In this document: positions 10,101 to 18,766 of the stretch, one piece after another | Position numbering within the stretch: position 1 is the first letter of the stretch | Layout of the letters: every line of letters begins with the position of its first letter | Assembly: GCA_903827375.1 (NCBI GenBank) | Contig: CAIKHZ010000315.1 | Location: 33,480-97,479, forward strand | Source: Akkermansiaceae bacterium | GTDB lineage: Bacteria > Verrucomicrobiota > Verrucomicrobiia > Verrucomicrobiales > Akkermansiaceae | Length of the DNA: 64,000 nucleotides | Direction: 5' to 3' | Translations under genes and position numbers: made by a program | The notes under the pieces: generated by a model | Database searches by the model: none | What the model was told of the DNA's origin: nothing | Seen by the model: the letters and a program-made list of their open reading frames with translations, nothing else

Positions 10101-10758
10101 GGTGCCAGGCGTAGGCGGGAGCGTTCCTGGCGCTGCCCCTCGCCCATCCTCGCACGGCCTCGAGGTCCTGTTCCTCGCCTGTCGAAAGTAGGAACAACAT
10201 GCCGATGGCACCGAAGCTCTTGCCAGGTCCGGCCGCCCGCGTGTAGTCGGCAAAACCACGCACAATCATATCAGACTTGGGACAATTGAGTGGCCAGGTT
10301 TTGCTATAGGTGCCGAGCACGGGAATTTGGACGACGACTTCCTGGGGCGGGACCTCCGGCCCATCCCTGACAACCAGTTTGATCAGTCCGTCGGCGGCCT
10401 CTGCCGCGGTAATGACGTCGCCGAGTTGGATGCGCGGGTCGATGTCCTTGAGCTTCTGACCGTTGATCGTCTCGATAATCTGGCCTTTGTTAAGCTTGCC
10501 GGTTGCGGCTGCGGGAGAATCTGGCTCGACGTTTTTGACCTTCATCACGAAGGCGGGTTGGTGCAACTCAATGCCGATGCCGACCGGCCCAAATCGGTCG
10601 ATTGTCTGGAGCGAGGCCGTCTCCGAAGGCGCTGTGGAGAACAGCGGGGGTACCTTGTAGAAGCCCGTGACGGGCGCTTCCGCCGCAGCGCAGTGGGCGA
10701 CACAGGAGAAGAAAAGCATCGCCAGTGGAAGGCGAAAAATTCGATGGTAGTGGGTCAT
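7123..10758 (-). CDS. Giant exported DUF6288-type protein: PDZ, alpha/alpha toroid-like region, HEAT repeats, C-terminal module
   Basis: 1,211 residues from the ATG at 10758 (MTHYHRIFRLPLAMLFFSC, a signal peptide); an upstream in-frame start would add 35 non-signal residues. Order: a PDZ domain at about 50-145 (PDSPAAATGKLNKGQIIETI); a helical region at about 160-455 with IPVLGTYS, LNCPKS, DNGK (332-335), GHTG (379-382) and DGSF (423-426); HEAT-like helices at about 510-720; a C-terminal module at about 845-1060 starting VGVHDYDWHLFD; and a further jelly-roll-like end. The helical region resembles an alpha/alpha toroid of the glycan-active type, but no reaction is established. The paralogue at 12158-14608 shares the PDZ and motif residues but lacks the C-terminal modules. 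The C-terminal module is also present in the esterase at 18763-21195. Confidence 0.78.
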   Translation of the reverse strand: MTHYHRIFRLPLAMLFFSCVAHCAAAEAPVTGFYKVPPLFSTAPSETASLQTIDRFGPVGIGIELHQPAFVMKVKNVEPDSPAAATGKLNKGQIIETINGQKLKDIDPRIQLGDVITAAEAADGLIKLVVRDGPEVPPQEVVVQIPVLGTYSKTWPLNCPKSDMIVRGFADYTRAAGPGKSFGAIGMLFLLSTGEEQDLEAVRGWARGSARNAPAYAWHLGYGGIPLCEYYLRTGDQEVLPTIQGWVNSAVKAQYLDGWAGRGGVAAVTYGGGGGHLNAGGTAVVTFLLLAKECGANVPDHALLGALSHFFRWAGRGNNPYGDNRPENGLVDNGKNGNLAFAMAAAASLTPNGEQSVYAGARDAAALTSFYTTTCMLHGHTGGGIGEIWRSAAMGLLQQKMPAQYREFMDNRRWHYELSRRFDGSFGILGGADYDTVAWGAGYALTYTIPRKTLRITGAPPSKFSKPYPLPKRPWGTQADDAFDSIQPAAFPDGKRADFSNETLANDSGRPLLVRMTQPDVSDDTLRRYVHHPDHFVRLIAARKAMGLDTLYLGKAIPGGGKARPALVLEFIRSKDVRVRCAAIHAVATNLTGDSLAAFVQPAMLDLLVAMLKDPEESWWVKDAVLNLFGRLPANVIASHFDLILPYLKHQEWWLQSAALNALCRVAADPHCYQKILPAIGETLRTCQRFNATCSVEWEEMLASIRAAPPEVQQLAVESLKAAYTGFDGVKTAPGGQDITKTYDSQLEFLANTLAGAPGGYDLLYKLGKELYPEQLLPYSSIFLSANPANFGPELQQAIGPIIRDQLVYEYIGNNRDYLLAEAQATRQSSNITTAFDPLAGLYRKVGVHDYDWHLFDPNLKDASWDFFTFDPPEKQKYDLSPWRYRKVTYPQGMENWFTPGFDPAQAGWKKGQAPFGQYQGKVVTDPDPRGRFSSPDPMRTLWDKEVLLVRGTFRLPPPQPGYLYRIVVSTGLYVGAGDGYRLYLNGKPLVEVKEGIGRGSGGTLRGAFITKELLDEFGNGPVTLAATTFLRYGDRAIATMPPVPQGVFSMWIEEMKLPPLDDAAFRKSATVIPMLSAAWQEKQDPENKEFQTTDDRFHYDGKFVANPQLLGSWTAVAMVPALEAFDPAKPAPINNAPFGGLTLKEDGITDKATRIWSGDTLIDMTRWQALKMTLRTIDGTEYLAVEAGGFSEKNPAGWKSPLIVMKRNRP

Positions 10759-10940
10759 GGTAGGATCCGAGGATTCGTTTGCTGAAAACATCTCAGCTGC
10801 TTTGTGTGTCTTGAAAATCAGTAGTCCAGATGCGGAATGACGAGGCTGACAAGCCGTCCGCATTGTGGAGATAACAAGGCAGGAGTGAGGGAAAAACTAA
10901 CAAGTGACGGCGTTTTCATGCAGTTCATCCCATCAGGTTC

Positions 10941-12161
10941 TCATTTTGTCATATCCGCCATGGCATCGGCAAAGGCCTTGCCAATGCGGGCCATGATCTT
11001 CGCAGAGCCGAGATAATGGTAGGTCGCATTCGACACGCCGATCTCCATCAGCTTCCATTCTTCGGGGGTATAGACTGTTTTGAGAAACGCGTCGATGGCA
11101 GCCTTCTGTTCATCTTTCCCGAGTTTTGAGCCCTTGAGTTCACGCGATTTTTCCTTCACCTTCTGCCATCGGCACTGCAGTTCCTCCAACTTGGGCTCCC
11201 AGAACTTCTCGAGCTGGACGGCCGCCACCTTGCCCTTGAATTCCGGCATGGCGGCGGGTGCGGCCATCGCCTTGCGGAACTCTCGCAACCAGGGAATGTG
11301 AGGCGGATCGATGTCGCGCGACCGCTCCGTATCGAGCTCCCCGTTAATACCTAACACCCCGATGACGGCTCGCATCTCCGGCGCGCCAAGGTCCTTGCGA
11401 ATATCACGGATCAGACAAGCCAACAGACGGCTGTATTCATCGTATCCGCCGGGTTGCCCAGGGGTCGGATAGGTTTCCGTATTCCCGAAATCACTGCAGC
11501 CCTGCAGCCACACAAAACCAGCGACCTCGTATCCTTGGGCCGGGTCATACTCGGGATCAACCCGCTTGATATCACCCAGCACCAACTTGGCATGCGCGAT
11601 CATCTTGCGGTAGCAATTTCCAGCGCGCTCGGCATATTCCGCCTCTGCCTTCCGGGTATCCTCGTTGTTCTTCCGCAGTTGCTCCAGGCGCTTCGCCTGC
11701 GCCGCATGCACCCCGGCACTGGGTGGCCGGAAATCATAGCACAAGTTCGTGCCGCCCCAAGATGTCTTGATGAGCAGGACCGGCTCGCCAAGATGCTCCT
11801 GCATATAAATACCAAAGGTCAGCTCGGGACCGATCTTTGGCCCGCTCCGCTCGGCACCGAAACCCGCCGTCAACTTCCCGAACTTCTCCTCCTCACCGGT
11901 GCCGAGTGACGAAATCCAGACGTTCTCAATAACCCGCGGGGTGTCGTTCTCATTGACCATTTTCTTGAGCATCGGCGCGGTTGCCGGGTCCATCGCAAGG
12001 CATGGGAACGTGGTGAGCTTGCAGTGCCCCTGCATGTTCGACTGGCCCGCCATGAGATATACCTTCAGCGGCTTGGCTGCCGCCTGACTCGCGACCGCCG
12101 GCATCAGGCTGGCAACGACTGCGAAAATCGCACACCTCACACTCTGTCCAAAGTTTCTCAT
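10941..12161 (-). CDS. Secreted SASA-type carbohydrate esterase (DUF303 / sialate O-acetylesterase-like)
   Basis: 406 residues with a signal peptide ending near ASQAAAK. The nucleophile block is LMAGQSNMQGH, the SGNH-type serine motif GQSNM of carbohydrate O-acetylesterases. Later come KIGPELTFGIYMQ, PVLLIKTSWGG, a central WLQGCSD block and YHYLGSAKIMARIGKAFADAM, which carries the probable catalytic histidine region. Enzymes of this family remove O-acetyl groups from sugars outside the cytoplasm. The ATG overlaps the stop of the upstream DUF6288 gene by four bases (ATGA), implying translational coupling. It is very similar to the esterase at 14664-15938, suggesting tandem duplication. Confidence 0.83.
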   Translation of the reverse strand: MRNFGQSVRCAIFAVVASLMPAVASQAAAKPLKVYLMAGQSNMQGHCKLTTFPCLAMDPATAPMLKKMVNENDTPRVIENVWISSLGTGEEEKFGKLTAGFGAERSGPKIGPELTFGIYMQEHLGEPVLLIKTSWGGTNLCYDFRPPSAGVHAAQAKRLEQLRKNNEDTRKAEAEYAERAGNCYRKMIAHAKLVLGDIKRVDPEYDPAQGYEVAGFVWLQGCSDFGNTETYPTPGQPGGYDEYSRLLACLIRDIRKDLGAPEMRAVIGVLGINGELDTERSRDIDPPHIPWLREFRKAMAAPAAMPEFKGKVAAVQLEKFWEPKLEELQCRWQKVKEKSRELKGSKLGKDEQKAAIDAFLKTVYTPEEWKLMEIGVSNATYHYLGSAKIMARIGKAFADAMADMTK

Positions 12162-14608
12162 GGCGTTCCTATCTTTATGTTATTTGAATGATCCACATTC
12201 TCGGATGCATGCGCAATAAAATCCGTCAAACCCACCAACTTCGGCGCATCCGTGCTGGCTTCGATGTCATCGATAAGCTTGTTGATATCCTTGTTCCCCC
12301 CGCCGGCGTCCTGGCTAATTTCCTTCAACTGCGGCAACACCTCCTTGGCGTTCGCGCCATACTTGCGTAATGCACTCATGCAGCCCGGCACCCGCTTGCC
12401 ACTGCCCCAGCGATCAAACTCCATGACCGACACGCAGAGGGGCATACCCTCGCGAATGTGAAGCCGTGCGAGAAGTTCGAGGCCGGCCAACCGTACGCCG
12501 TCGCCAAACATCTCGTCGCTAGGTGCCAGCTTCTCAGTCGCCTTGACAATATCCGGCAGCAACCTCGCCAGATCGCGCTCACTCAACTTGTCATATATCC
12601 CCTTCCCCACGCCCGAACGCACGACGCTATCCTCATTCTCCAAAGCCGACTGGACAGCCGGATAGAGCAATTGGCGATCCACGCCCTCCAGTGAGTCGGC
12701 AAGGATGCTTTGAGGACCATCGTGGACGCCGGGGGACCGAGCAAACAGAGTCACACAGGCGTCACGTTGGGCCAACCTTCTCGGGTCAGCAGGATTCGGG
12801 CGGACCATCATCGCCAGCAAATCATTAACACTGGCGTTGCGCGCCGCCGTGCCCAAATTCATCAATGCTTTGCATGCCAGACCTTGCAGCCATGGATCTG
12901 AATCCTTAAGCAAAGCTATCAGCTGTGGCAGCGCTGCGTCGGCCTTCGGCCCCAAATTGCCCAGCGCTTCGCAAGCACCGTAGCGGGTATACAGATCGGT
13001 TCCGGCCAACATCTTGGTGAGGACCGAAACAATATCCGCCTGCCGCCGGCTCAGCGCTTGGGCCGAGCGATGACGCACTGCTGGCGACCAGCTAGACAAG
13101 CCGGCCAGCAACTCGTCGTTGGTGCGCGCATCGTATCCGCTTTTGCCGTTCACAGGAAAATAGTCACGCCCCGCTGATATAACCTTATCCACCTCACTGG
13201 CATTCAAGGCCACAACCGAAGATAACTTTCTGCCCGTTAGGTATAGGCTTTTCAATGGCAGCGCATAGGCTAACAAATACGCACCGGTGCAATCCCATCG
13301 AGTGTACTTGCCATGCTCCTGTTCACCACCGGGTTCTCCCTGATAGTCAAAACTGCCATCCCAGCCACGGGCCAAGTCATAGTACCACGCCTGTTCTTTG
13401 ATATAAGCGCCGGTTGCCAGCGGACCGGAGCGTGAGACACCAGGCAAGGCCCACAGGACATTAAAGAAATTGCCGGTGTGGCCCTTTTCCCGCTCATCAT
13501 ACGCTGCCGTGCCCATTCTGGAGAAAAACGACGACGCCTCGCGGTCGTCCAAGAGGTCGAACAACACCGCCGCGCTGGAGCATTTTCCGTTATCCTCATG
13601 CGCCATCCACGGCCCGTGATCACCATACGGGATCCCCCCTTTGTTGACATATCTGCGCAGAAAACTTGCGGCCTTGGTGATGGCCCGGTCCAAGCCCGGA
13701 TCATCAACACCGGCCTGCCGGGCCAGCACCATTGCAATGGTCAGACTGAGTCCCGGCTGGTTCATGCACCCGTAGCCATTCAAGTTGCCATCCGGCCTGG
13801 CAAACTTGTGGCCCCAGGTCCCGACGCCACTCTGGCCACCAGCCGACTCCAGAGCCAAGCGCTTTAAGCCATCGAGCACCGACACGTCGTGGGTTGCCAG
13901 AACATATTCTGCTAGAAACATGATCGCATATCCGTAGTGCCACGTCGCGTACTGCTCTACCCGGTAGGCGGCCACCTTTTTGGCGTAGTCAGCCAGCATG
14001 GGTCTGTACTCATCCTTACCGCTGGCCACCAGCGCCAGCGCGTTAAGATCGTTAGGAATTGATACGCCGCCGAGGCCCTTTTTGACAATGGCCAGACAGC
14101 CTCGATCAAAGATCTTGCTGGACTTCGGGCAATCGTATGGGGCGGTGCCACTGTAGGTACCCATGACAGGCAGTTTGAGCCCAACCGTGGCGATCTCGCC
14201 GGCATGCCAGCGCATCAACTTTAGCAGACCGCCGGCTGCTTCTTGTTCTGCGATTGTGATAGCTTTAGCGAGTTCGATGCGGGCATCAGCGTCGAACGGT
14301 CTTTCACCGATCCCCAGAATCACATCGCCACAATTGAGAACCCCGTCGGCTGGTGAATCCTTGGCAACTTTGGTCACAAGGATCTGCCGCGCCTCGATGG
14401 TGCGGCCATTCGAGCCATAGACCCAGCCACGCGCCCCGGTGGCACCGAGAGTCCAGTCATGAGTGACGTCAAGACTGCCCTGTGGAATCTTGCCGCCCTG
14501 GGTAAAATCTGGAATGGGCAACTTCTCGCGCGATTTCGGTGCCCCGCAGACAACGGGCACGATGGAAAGCGCCGTTGCCGCAGCTGACAACACAAATAAA
14601 TTTCTCAT
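12158..14608 (-). CDS. Exported DUF6288-type protein with PDZ and HEAT repeats
   Basis: 816 residues from the ATG at 14608, chosen because MRNLFVLSAAATALSIV is a signal peptide; the longer frame adds 28 charged residues. A PDZ-like domain lies at about 60-150 (DSPADGVLNCGDVILGIGER). The central helical region has VMGTYSG, YDCPKS, EDNGK (338-342), GHTG (376-379) and WDGSF (416-420), each aligned in order with the giant paralogue at 7123-10758. From about 500 to the end it is HEAT-like (ACEALGNLGPKADAALPQLI). It lacks the C-terminal modules of the paralogue. It sits between two near-identical SASA esterases and overlaps the downstream one by four bases. A role in handling the same extracellular glycan is inferred from context. 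Confidence 0.78.
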   Translation of the reverse strand: MRNLFVLSAAATALSIVPVVCGAPKSREKLPIPDFTQGGKIPQGSLDVTHDWTLGATGARGWVYGSNGRTIEARQILVTKVAKDSPADGVLNCGDVILGIGERPFDADARIELAKAITIAEQEAAGGLLKLMRWHAGEIATVGLKLPVMGTYSGTAPYDCPKSSKIFDRGCLAIVKKGLGGVSIPNDLNALALVASGKDEYRPMLADYAKKVAAYRVEQYATWHYGYAIMFLAEYVLATHDVSVLDGLKRLALESAGGQSGVGTWGHKFARPDGNLNGYGCMNQPGLSLTIAMVLARQAGVDDPGLDRAITKAASFLRRYVNKGGIPYGDHGPWMAHEDNGKCSSAAVLFDLLDDREASSFFSRMGTAAYDEREKGHTGNFFNVLWALPGVSRSGPLATGAYIKEQAWYYDLARGWDGSFDYQGEPGGEQEHGKYTRWDCTGAYLLAYALPLKSLYLTGRKLSSVVALNASEVDKVISAGRDYFPVNGKSGYDARTNDELLAGLSSWSPAVRHRSAQALSRRQADIVSVLTKMLAGTDLYTRYGACEALGNLGPKADAALPQLIALLKDSDPWLQGLACKALMNLGTAARNASVNDLLAMMVRPNPADPRRLAQRDACVTLFARSPGVHDGPQSILADSLEGVDRQLLYPAVQSALENEDSVVRSGVGKGIYDKLSERDLARLLPDIVKATEKLAPSDEMFGDGVRLAGLELLARLHIREGMPLCVSVMEFDRWGSGKRVPGCMSALRKYGANAKEVLPQLKEISQDAGGGNKDINKLIDDIEASTDAPKLVGLTDFIAHASENVDHSNNIKIGTP

Positions 14609-14663
14609 AGCTGAAGGTTTCACAGATCGAGGATTTTGATATCTATTAGATCGAATGCAAGGA

Positions 14664-15938
14664 TCACTGGCGTTTGGCATCCCCCGCGCCATCCACCGCG
14701 CCTTGCTGCTGCTTCATCAAATCCGCCATGGCCTCGGCAAACGCCTTGCCAATCTGTGCAATGATCTTTGAGGAACCTAGATAATGATAGGCCTGGTTGG
14801 ATTTCCCCTTCGTGAGAATTTCCTGCTCCTTCGGCGTGAAGAGTTCATCGTTGTATTTCTCCACCGCCGCCCTTTGTTCCTCAGCGCTGAGCTTTCCCTC
14901 TTTAGCCAACTTCTTGGACAATCCCTTGACTTTCTCAGACCTGGCGACCAATTCGCCCAATTCAGAATCCCAGTACTTCTCAGTTAGCACAGCCTCAACA
15001 TTCCCCTTGAATTCAAGCATCCCGGCGGGAGCTGCCATTGCCTTGCGGAAGTTCGGCAATATCCCCCGGGTCCGATCCGGCTTGGCGGCTTCGATTTTCT
15101 CGGTGACGGGGCCGTCGATTCCCAACACACCAATCACGAATGGCAACTTCGGCGCGTCGAGATCCTTGCGTACATCACGGATGAAATGACACAGCAGATC
15201 CCTATAAAGATCGTAACCGCCGGATTTGTTCCTGTCTGGATAGACATCGCTGGCAACCAAGTCATTGAACCCCTGGAACCAGACAAAACCAGCCAACTCG
15301 CACCCCTCGCTTCTGCTATAGGCCGGATAAACCTTGGCGGGATCAGCGAGCACCTTTTTAACATCATCGATCATCTCGTGGTAAAAATGGCCGGTGGCCA
15401 CCTTCTTCTTCTCCTTATCCTCCGCGCTCTTCTTATCGGCGGACTTTTCATCCCACACGAAAGGACCGCCACTTGGAGACCGGAAGTCGGTGTGCAAACT
15501 CTTTCCACCCCAGGCAGTCTTGATAATTAAAATCGGCTCGTTGATCTGCTTCTGCATATAAATCCCGAAAGTGAATTCCGGGCCGATTTGCGGACCATGC
15601 CCCTGGGCACCAAAGTCTGTCGTCAGCTTGCCCTGCTTATACAAAGGAGTCGGCCCCTTCTCCCCTCCACCTTTGGAAGTGAAAAACGCGATGTGGACGT
15701 CATCACACACGCGTGGAGTTCCGTCGGCATTTCGCATTTCCTTGAGCAACGGCGCGGTCTTGGGATCCATGCCTATATGGTCAAATGTGCTGACCGCAGC
15801 ATGTCCCTCCATGTTGGATTGCCCGGCCAGAATGAATACTTTAAGCGGCTTGGCGGCCGCCTGACTGGAAACGCAAGCCGTCAAGCCGACAATTCCTGCG
15901 ATGATGATACGCTTCATATTCTGTGCCGTGTGTCTCAT
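14664..15938 (-). CDS. Secreted SASA-type carbohydrate esterase, paralogue of the 10941-12161 gene
   Basis: 424 residues. An alternative ATG at 15917 gives the cleaner signal peptide MKRIIIAGIVGLTACV, so the true start may be there. The catalytic serine block is ILAGQSNMEGH; QIGPEFTFGIYMQ, PILIIKTAWGG, FVWFQGFND and YHYLGSSKIIAQIGKAF follow in the same order as the downstream copy. A lysine/glutamate-rich insert lies near residues 170-190 (DEKSADKKSAEDKEKKK). The gene begins 11 bases after the LamG gene ends, so they are probably one transcript. O-deacetylation of a glycan is the expected activity; sialic acid as the specific substrate is unproven. Confidence 0.82.
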   Translation of the reverse strand: MRHTAQNMKRIIIAGIVGLTACVSSQAAAKPLKVFILAGQSNMEGHAAVSTFDHIGMDPKTAPLLKEMRNADGTPRVCDDVHIAFFTSKGGGEKGPTPLYKQGKLTTDFGAQGHGPQIGPEFTFGIYMQKQINEPILIIKTAWGGKSLHTDFRSPSGGPFVWDEKSADKKSAEDKEKKKVATGHFYHEMIDDVKKVLADPAKVYPAYSRSEGCELAGFVWFQGFNDLVASDVYPDRNKSGGYDLYRDLLCHFIRDVRKDLDAPKLPFVIGVLGIDGPVTEKIEAAKPDRTRGILPNFRKAMAAPAGMLEFKGNVEAVLTEKYWDSELGELVARSEKVKGLSKKLAKEGKLSAEEQRAAVEKYNDELFTPKEQEILTKGKSNQAYHYLGSSKIIAQIGKAFAEAMADLMKQQQGAVDGAGDAKRQ

Positions 15939-15949
15939 TGGTATGGTAG

Positions 15950-18766
15950 TTAGCCGTGGTTGATCGAAAATTGAATGACTGAGGTGGAATCGAGTTCCAA
16001 CCAGATGACCAGAGATTGCTGTCCGTTAGTGTCGCGGACGATGCCCTGCCGCAATCCCGTGCCGGGGGGGACAAGCTTGCCATTGATAGAAACTCGCGCC
16101 GCGCTATCGGGTTGCCAGTGGCTGATGACGAAACACGGGTTGTGGACCGGAGTGTCTGTGGAACCCTCCAGCGCACACGAGATGACATTGTCAGTTGCCG
16201 CCAGCAGGTAGGCCCGCTGCGAGGAATCGTACCCCTTGGTTTCGCAGCCGCTTGCTGCAGTGAGCGCCGGAGGATGCTGCCATGACTTCGCCAGAGGCAC
16301 GAGTTTCGTTACCTCTTGGTTAGTGAAACCATATAAAATGAGACTGCCGGTATGATTCGCCCCGCCAAGGGCCGCGTGCGTCACGCGGTCGTCGGAAACG
16401 GCGTAGCGTCCATCCGACGGGTTCAGTCCGACGGGCCAGTGGTTCCATGGCCCGGCAAATGGATCGGGCGTGTGCTTGGACTGCTCGTCGGCACCCCACG
16501 TGGTGATTTCAGCCCCTTCCTGATAGATCGAAAAGATTTTCCAGATGGACTTGAAGTTGATTCGCTTGATGCAGGCGTCCTTGATGGGATTAACTGGCAC
16601 ATGATTAGGTGGTGCCCACGTTAGATCCGCACTTTTACCGCTGAGATTGGCGAGACTGAGAGCCGTTAGCTCCATATTGTCGAGGCAGGAGGTGCCCGGC
16701 TGGGAAAGAAATTGTGTATCCTGCCACTCGCCGCCCGGAGTGTCCACAAAACGGACTCCGACCCCGTCCGGGTAAATCGTATAATATTCGTCGGCCCAGA
16801 CGTTCGTACGCGGAAACACATATCCGACGTCGATCGCCGGGTAACGCCAATGAACGACCACCCGGGCATCGGTATTCTCTATCAGTTGACAGAAGTTGAA
16901 GCGGCCCCGCTTATCCGCCATGTGCTCGGCGCAGCCGTGCGGTCCACTAATCTCCCAACTTTGGTCTGCCATCCACCGGTTATTCTCAGTCACCCAGCCT
17001 GAGCCAAGGCCAGTCCCCTGCCAGAACACCACGCGGCCAGGCGTGGTATCGAAGCGCACCACGATGTCTCTATAGGCACTCGGCCGCCAGAGGTTGTCCC
17101 AAAGTTCGTGATACCTCAGGGTTTGGCAGGTCGCGCCAAATTTCCGCGCGGGCGAGCCGTCCGCATCACCCGGCAGGATCCTCCTATCCAAATCGGGCTT
17201 GGTCAACTCCGCAGCCGACGGGCAGAGCGACTCAAACGACTTGGCGATTTCCCCGGCCGACAATGCGCGGTCGTGGATGATGACCTCGTCAATGAGTCCC
17301 TCGATGCCGTAAACGAGCGGCATGTTATCTCTGGCGGCAAACTTGCTATGCGATACGGGATCCGATACGCGCTGGGCGTCGCCGTTCAAGCCGATGAGCA
17401 GGTCCCGGTCCGGCAGCGCGATGGGTCCCGTCGCCGCCTTGGAGGAGACAAGCCGGCCATCGACGTACAGGCACATCCGGCCACGGCCATAAGTGGCAGC
17501 AAGATGCGTCCATCGGTACGTCGGCAGAGCATCCTCCTTGCGGACAGTTGCCTTGGCCTCTAACACACCACCGCCGACTTGCTGGCCGTTGACTTTGAAA
17601 ATCGGACGGCCGTAGGGATCAATACCTAACATATATCCTTCGACCTTCCATGGCCTGTACACATACGGGTCGCGATAGCCATGCTTGTAATCCTCCGCGC
17701 AGATTGGCTCGCCTGCCGATTGGTGGACAATACCGGCGTCATTCCACGGATAGGCACCAAGGGCGACCCATGCCTCTAGCGTCAACTCATCCTTGATAGC
17801 CGGGGCCTTGTCCTTGGGCAATGTTACCTTGGAGAAATAGCCATCGAACGCCAGAGCCGTGCCGGAAACTCCCATTTTCCAAAGTGTCTTATTGCCAGAG
17901 ATGGGACAGGCGATCCCATGAACCGCATCGATCGTTTCATCGCGGTTAGGTGAAAGTCCATCGTTGAACTTGAACCACGCCGCCGGAGTACCAACGTCGG
18001 CATTCCGCAAGGCTGAGCCGGCAACTGCTGGGGCAAGCTTGCTAGCATGCCTAGGTTGGGTCAACGAGAGTTCAGAGATTCCCTCGGGCGACAGAGCGAG
18101 CTCCTGCACCGTGGCGTTCGCGGTGTCGTTGAATTCGTCGAGCCTCGATGTACCGATGCGTATTTCCCGCCGCACTTTGCCATCCGGCGTGACGATGAAG
18201 AGTTCGTGTATCTCCTCAGTCATCACAACACTGGCCGGATCCGGTACATGCCGCCAGTGAACAACGATCCGCTCGGGCCGGTCCTCGACCAAGCGGACGT
18301 AGGAACAAAGACACATCGGGTCCTCGCGACTTTCAGCAAGCGGCTTGAACAGATATTTGCCGCGAGCCGTCTGGAAGTACGGCAGATATCCAGTGGCCCT
18401 GCTGAACACAAGCCGCCTTCCCTCCGCGATGTTGACGACCAGATCGGCGTACTTCCCCCAACGAATCTGCCCCGGCTTGGGCGGCTTGGGCGCTTCATCG
18501 GCCTTGTCCACTTGGCTGGCGGCAAACGTCTTGGCAGCATTGACGGGGATTCGTCCGAGCACTTCCGATGAAGGCGGCTGAGTGTAGTCGAGCTTCGTGT
18601 GATAGGCATAGAAGTCCGCGCCCTGCACAAAACCAACGAGTGCCGGAATATGCGCTGCAACAAGCGAAATTCTTAATGAAAGCTTCAACCAAAAAGGGTA
18701 GATAAATACGATTGTAGCGGCGTTTCTATCCACGGATTTCAGATTGAAGAGGGATGCGCTGATCAC
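15950..18766 (-). CDS. Exported LamG (concanavalin A-like) domain protein of unknown function
   Basis: 938 residues from a GTG at 18766 that overlaps the preceding stop (GTGA). The N-terminus carries one hydrophobic segment (IPALVGFVQGADFYAYH region) that could be a signal or anchor. Residues about 260-520 form a LamG/laminin-G-like jelly roll: AWFKFNDGLS, DELTLEAWVALG, YRWTHLAATYGRGRMCLYVDG, and IEGLIDEVIIHDRALSAGEI, the classic LamG ending. The flanking regions (residues 60-240 and 540-938) look related to each other, both with VVHWRY/VVHWRH and a TIYPDG/IVTPDG element, but match no family I can name. LamG domains bind glycans or proteins. No catalytic motif was recognised. Confidence 0.7.
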   Translation of the reverse strand: MISASLFNLKSVDRNAATIVFIYPFWLKLSLRISLVAAHIPALVGFVQGADFYAYHTKLDYTQPPSSEVLGRIPVNAAKTFAASQVDKADEAPKPPKPGQIRWGKYADLVVNIAEGRRLVFSRATGYLPYFQTARGKYLFKPLAESREDPMCLCSYVRLVEDRPERIVVHWRHVPDPASVVMTEEIHELFIVTPDGKVRREIRIGTSRLDEFNDTANATVQELALSPEGISELSLTQPRHASKLAPAVAGSALRNADVGTPAAWFKFNDGLSPNRDETIDAVHGIACPISGNKTLWKMGVSGTALAFDGYFSKVTLPKDKAPAIKDELTLEAWVALGAYPWNDAGIVHQSAGEPICAEDYKHGYRDPYVYRPWKVEGYMLGIDPYGRPIFKVNGQQVGGGVLEAKATVRKEDALPTYRWTHLAATYGRGRMCLYVDGRLVSSKAATGPIALPDRDLLIGLNGDAQRVSDPVSHSKFAARDNMPLVYGIEGLIDEVIIHDRALSAGEIAKSFESLCPSAAELTKPDLDRRILPGDADGSPARKFGATCQTLRYHELWDNLWRPSAYRDIVVRFDTTPGRVVFWQGTGLGSGWVTENNRWMADQSWEISGPHGCAEHMADKRGRFNFCQLIENTDARVVVHWRYPAIDVGYVFPRTNVWADEYYTIYPDGVGVRFVDTPGGEWQDTQFLSQPGTSCLDNMELTALSLANLSGKSADLTWAPPNHVPVNPIKDACIKRINFKSIWKIFSIYQEGAEITTWGADEQSKHTPDPFAGPWNHWPVGLNPSDGRYAVSDDRVTHAALGGANHTGSLILYGFTNQEVTKLVPLAKSWQHPPALTAASGCETKGYDSSQRAYLLAATDNVISCALEGSTDTPVHNPCFVISHWQPDSAARVSINGKLVPPGTGLRQGIVRDTNGQQSLVIWLELDSTSVIQFSINHG

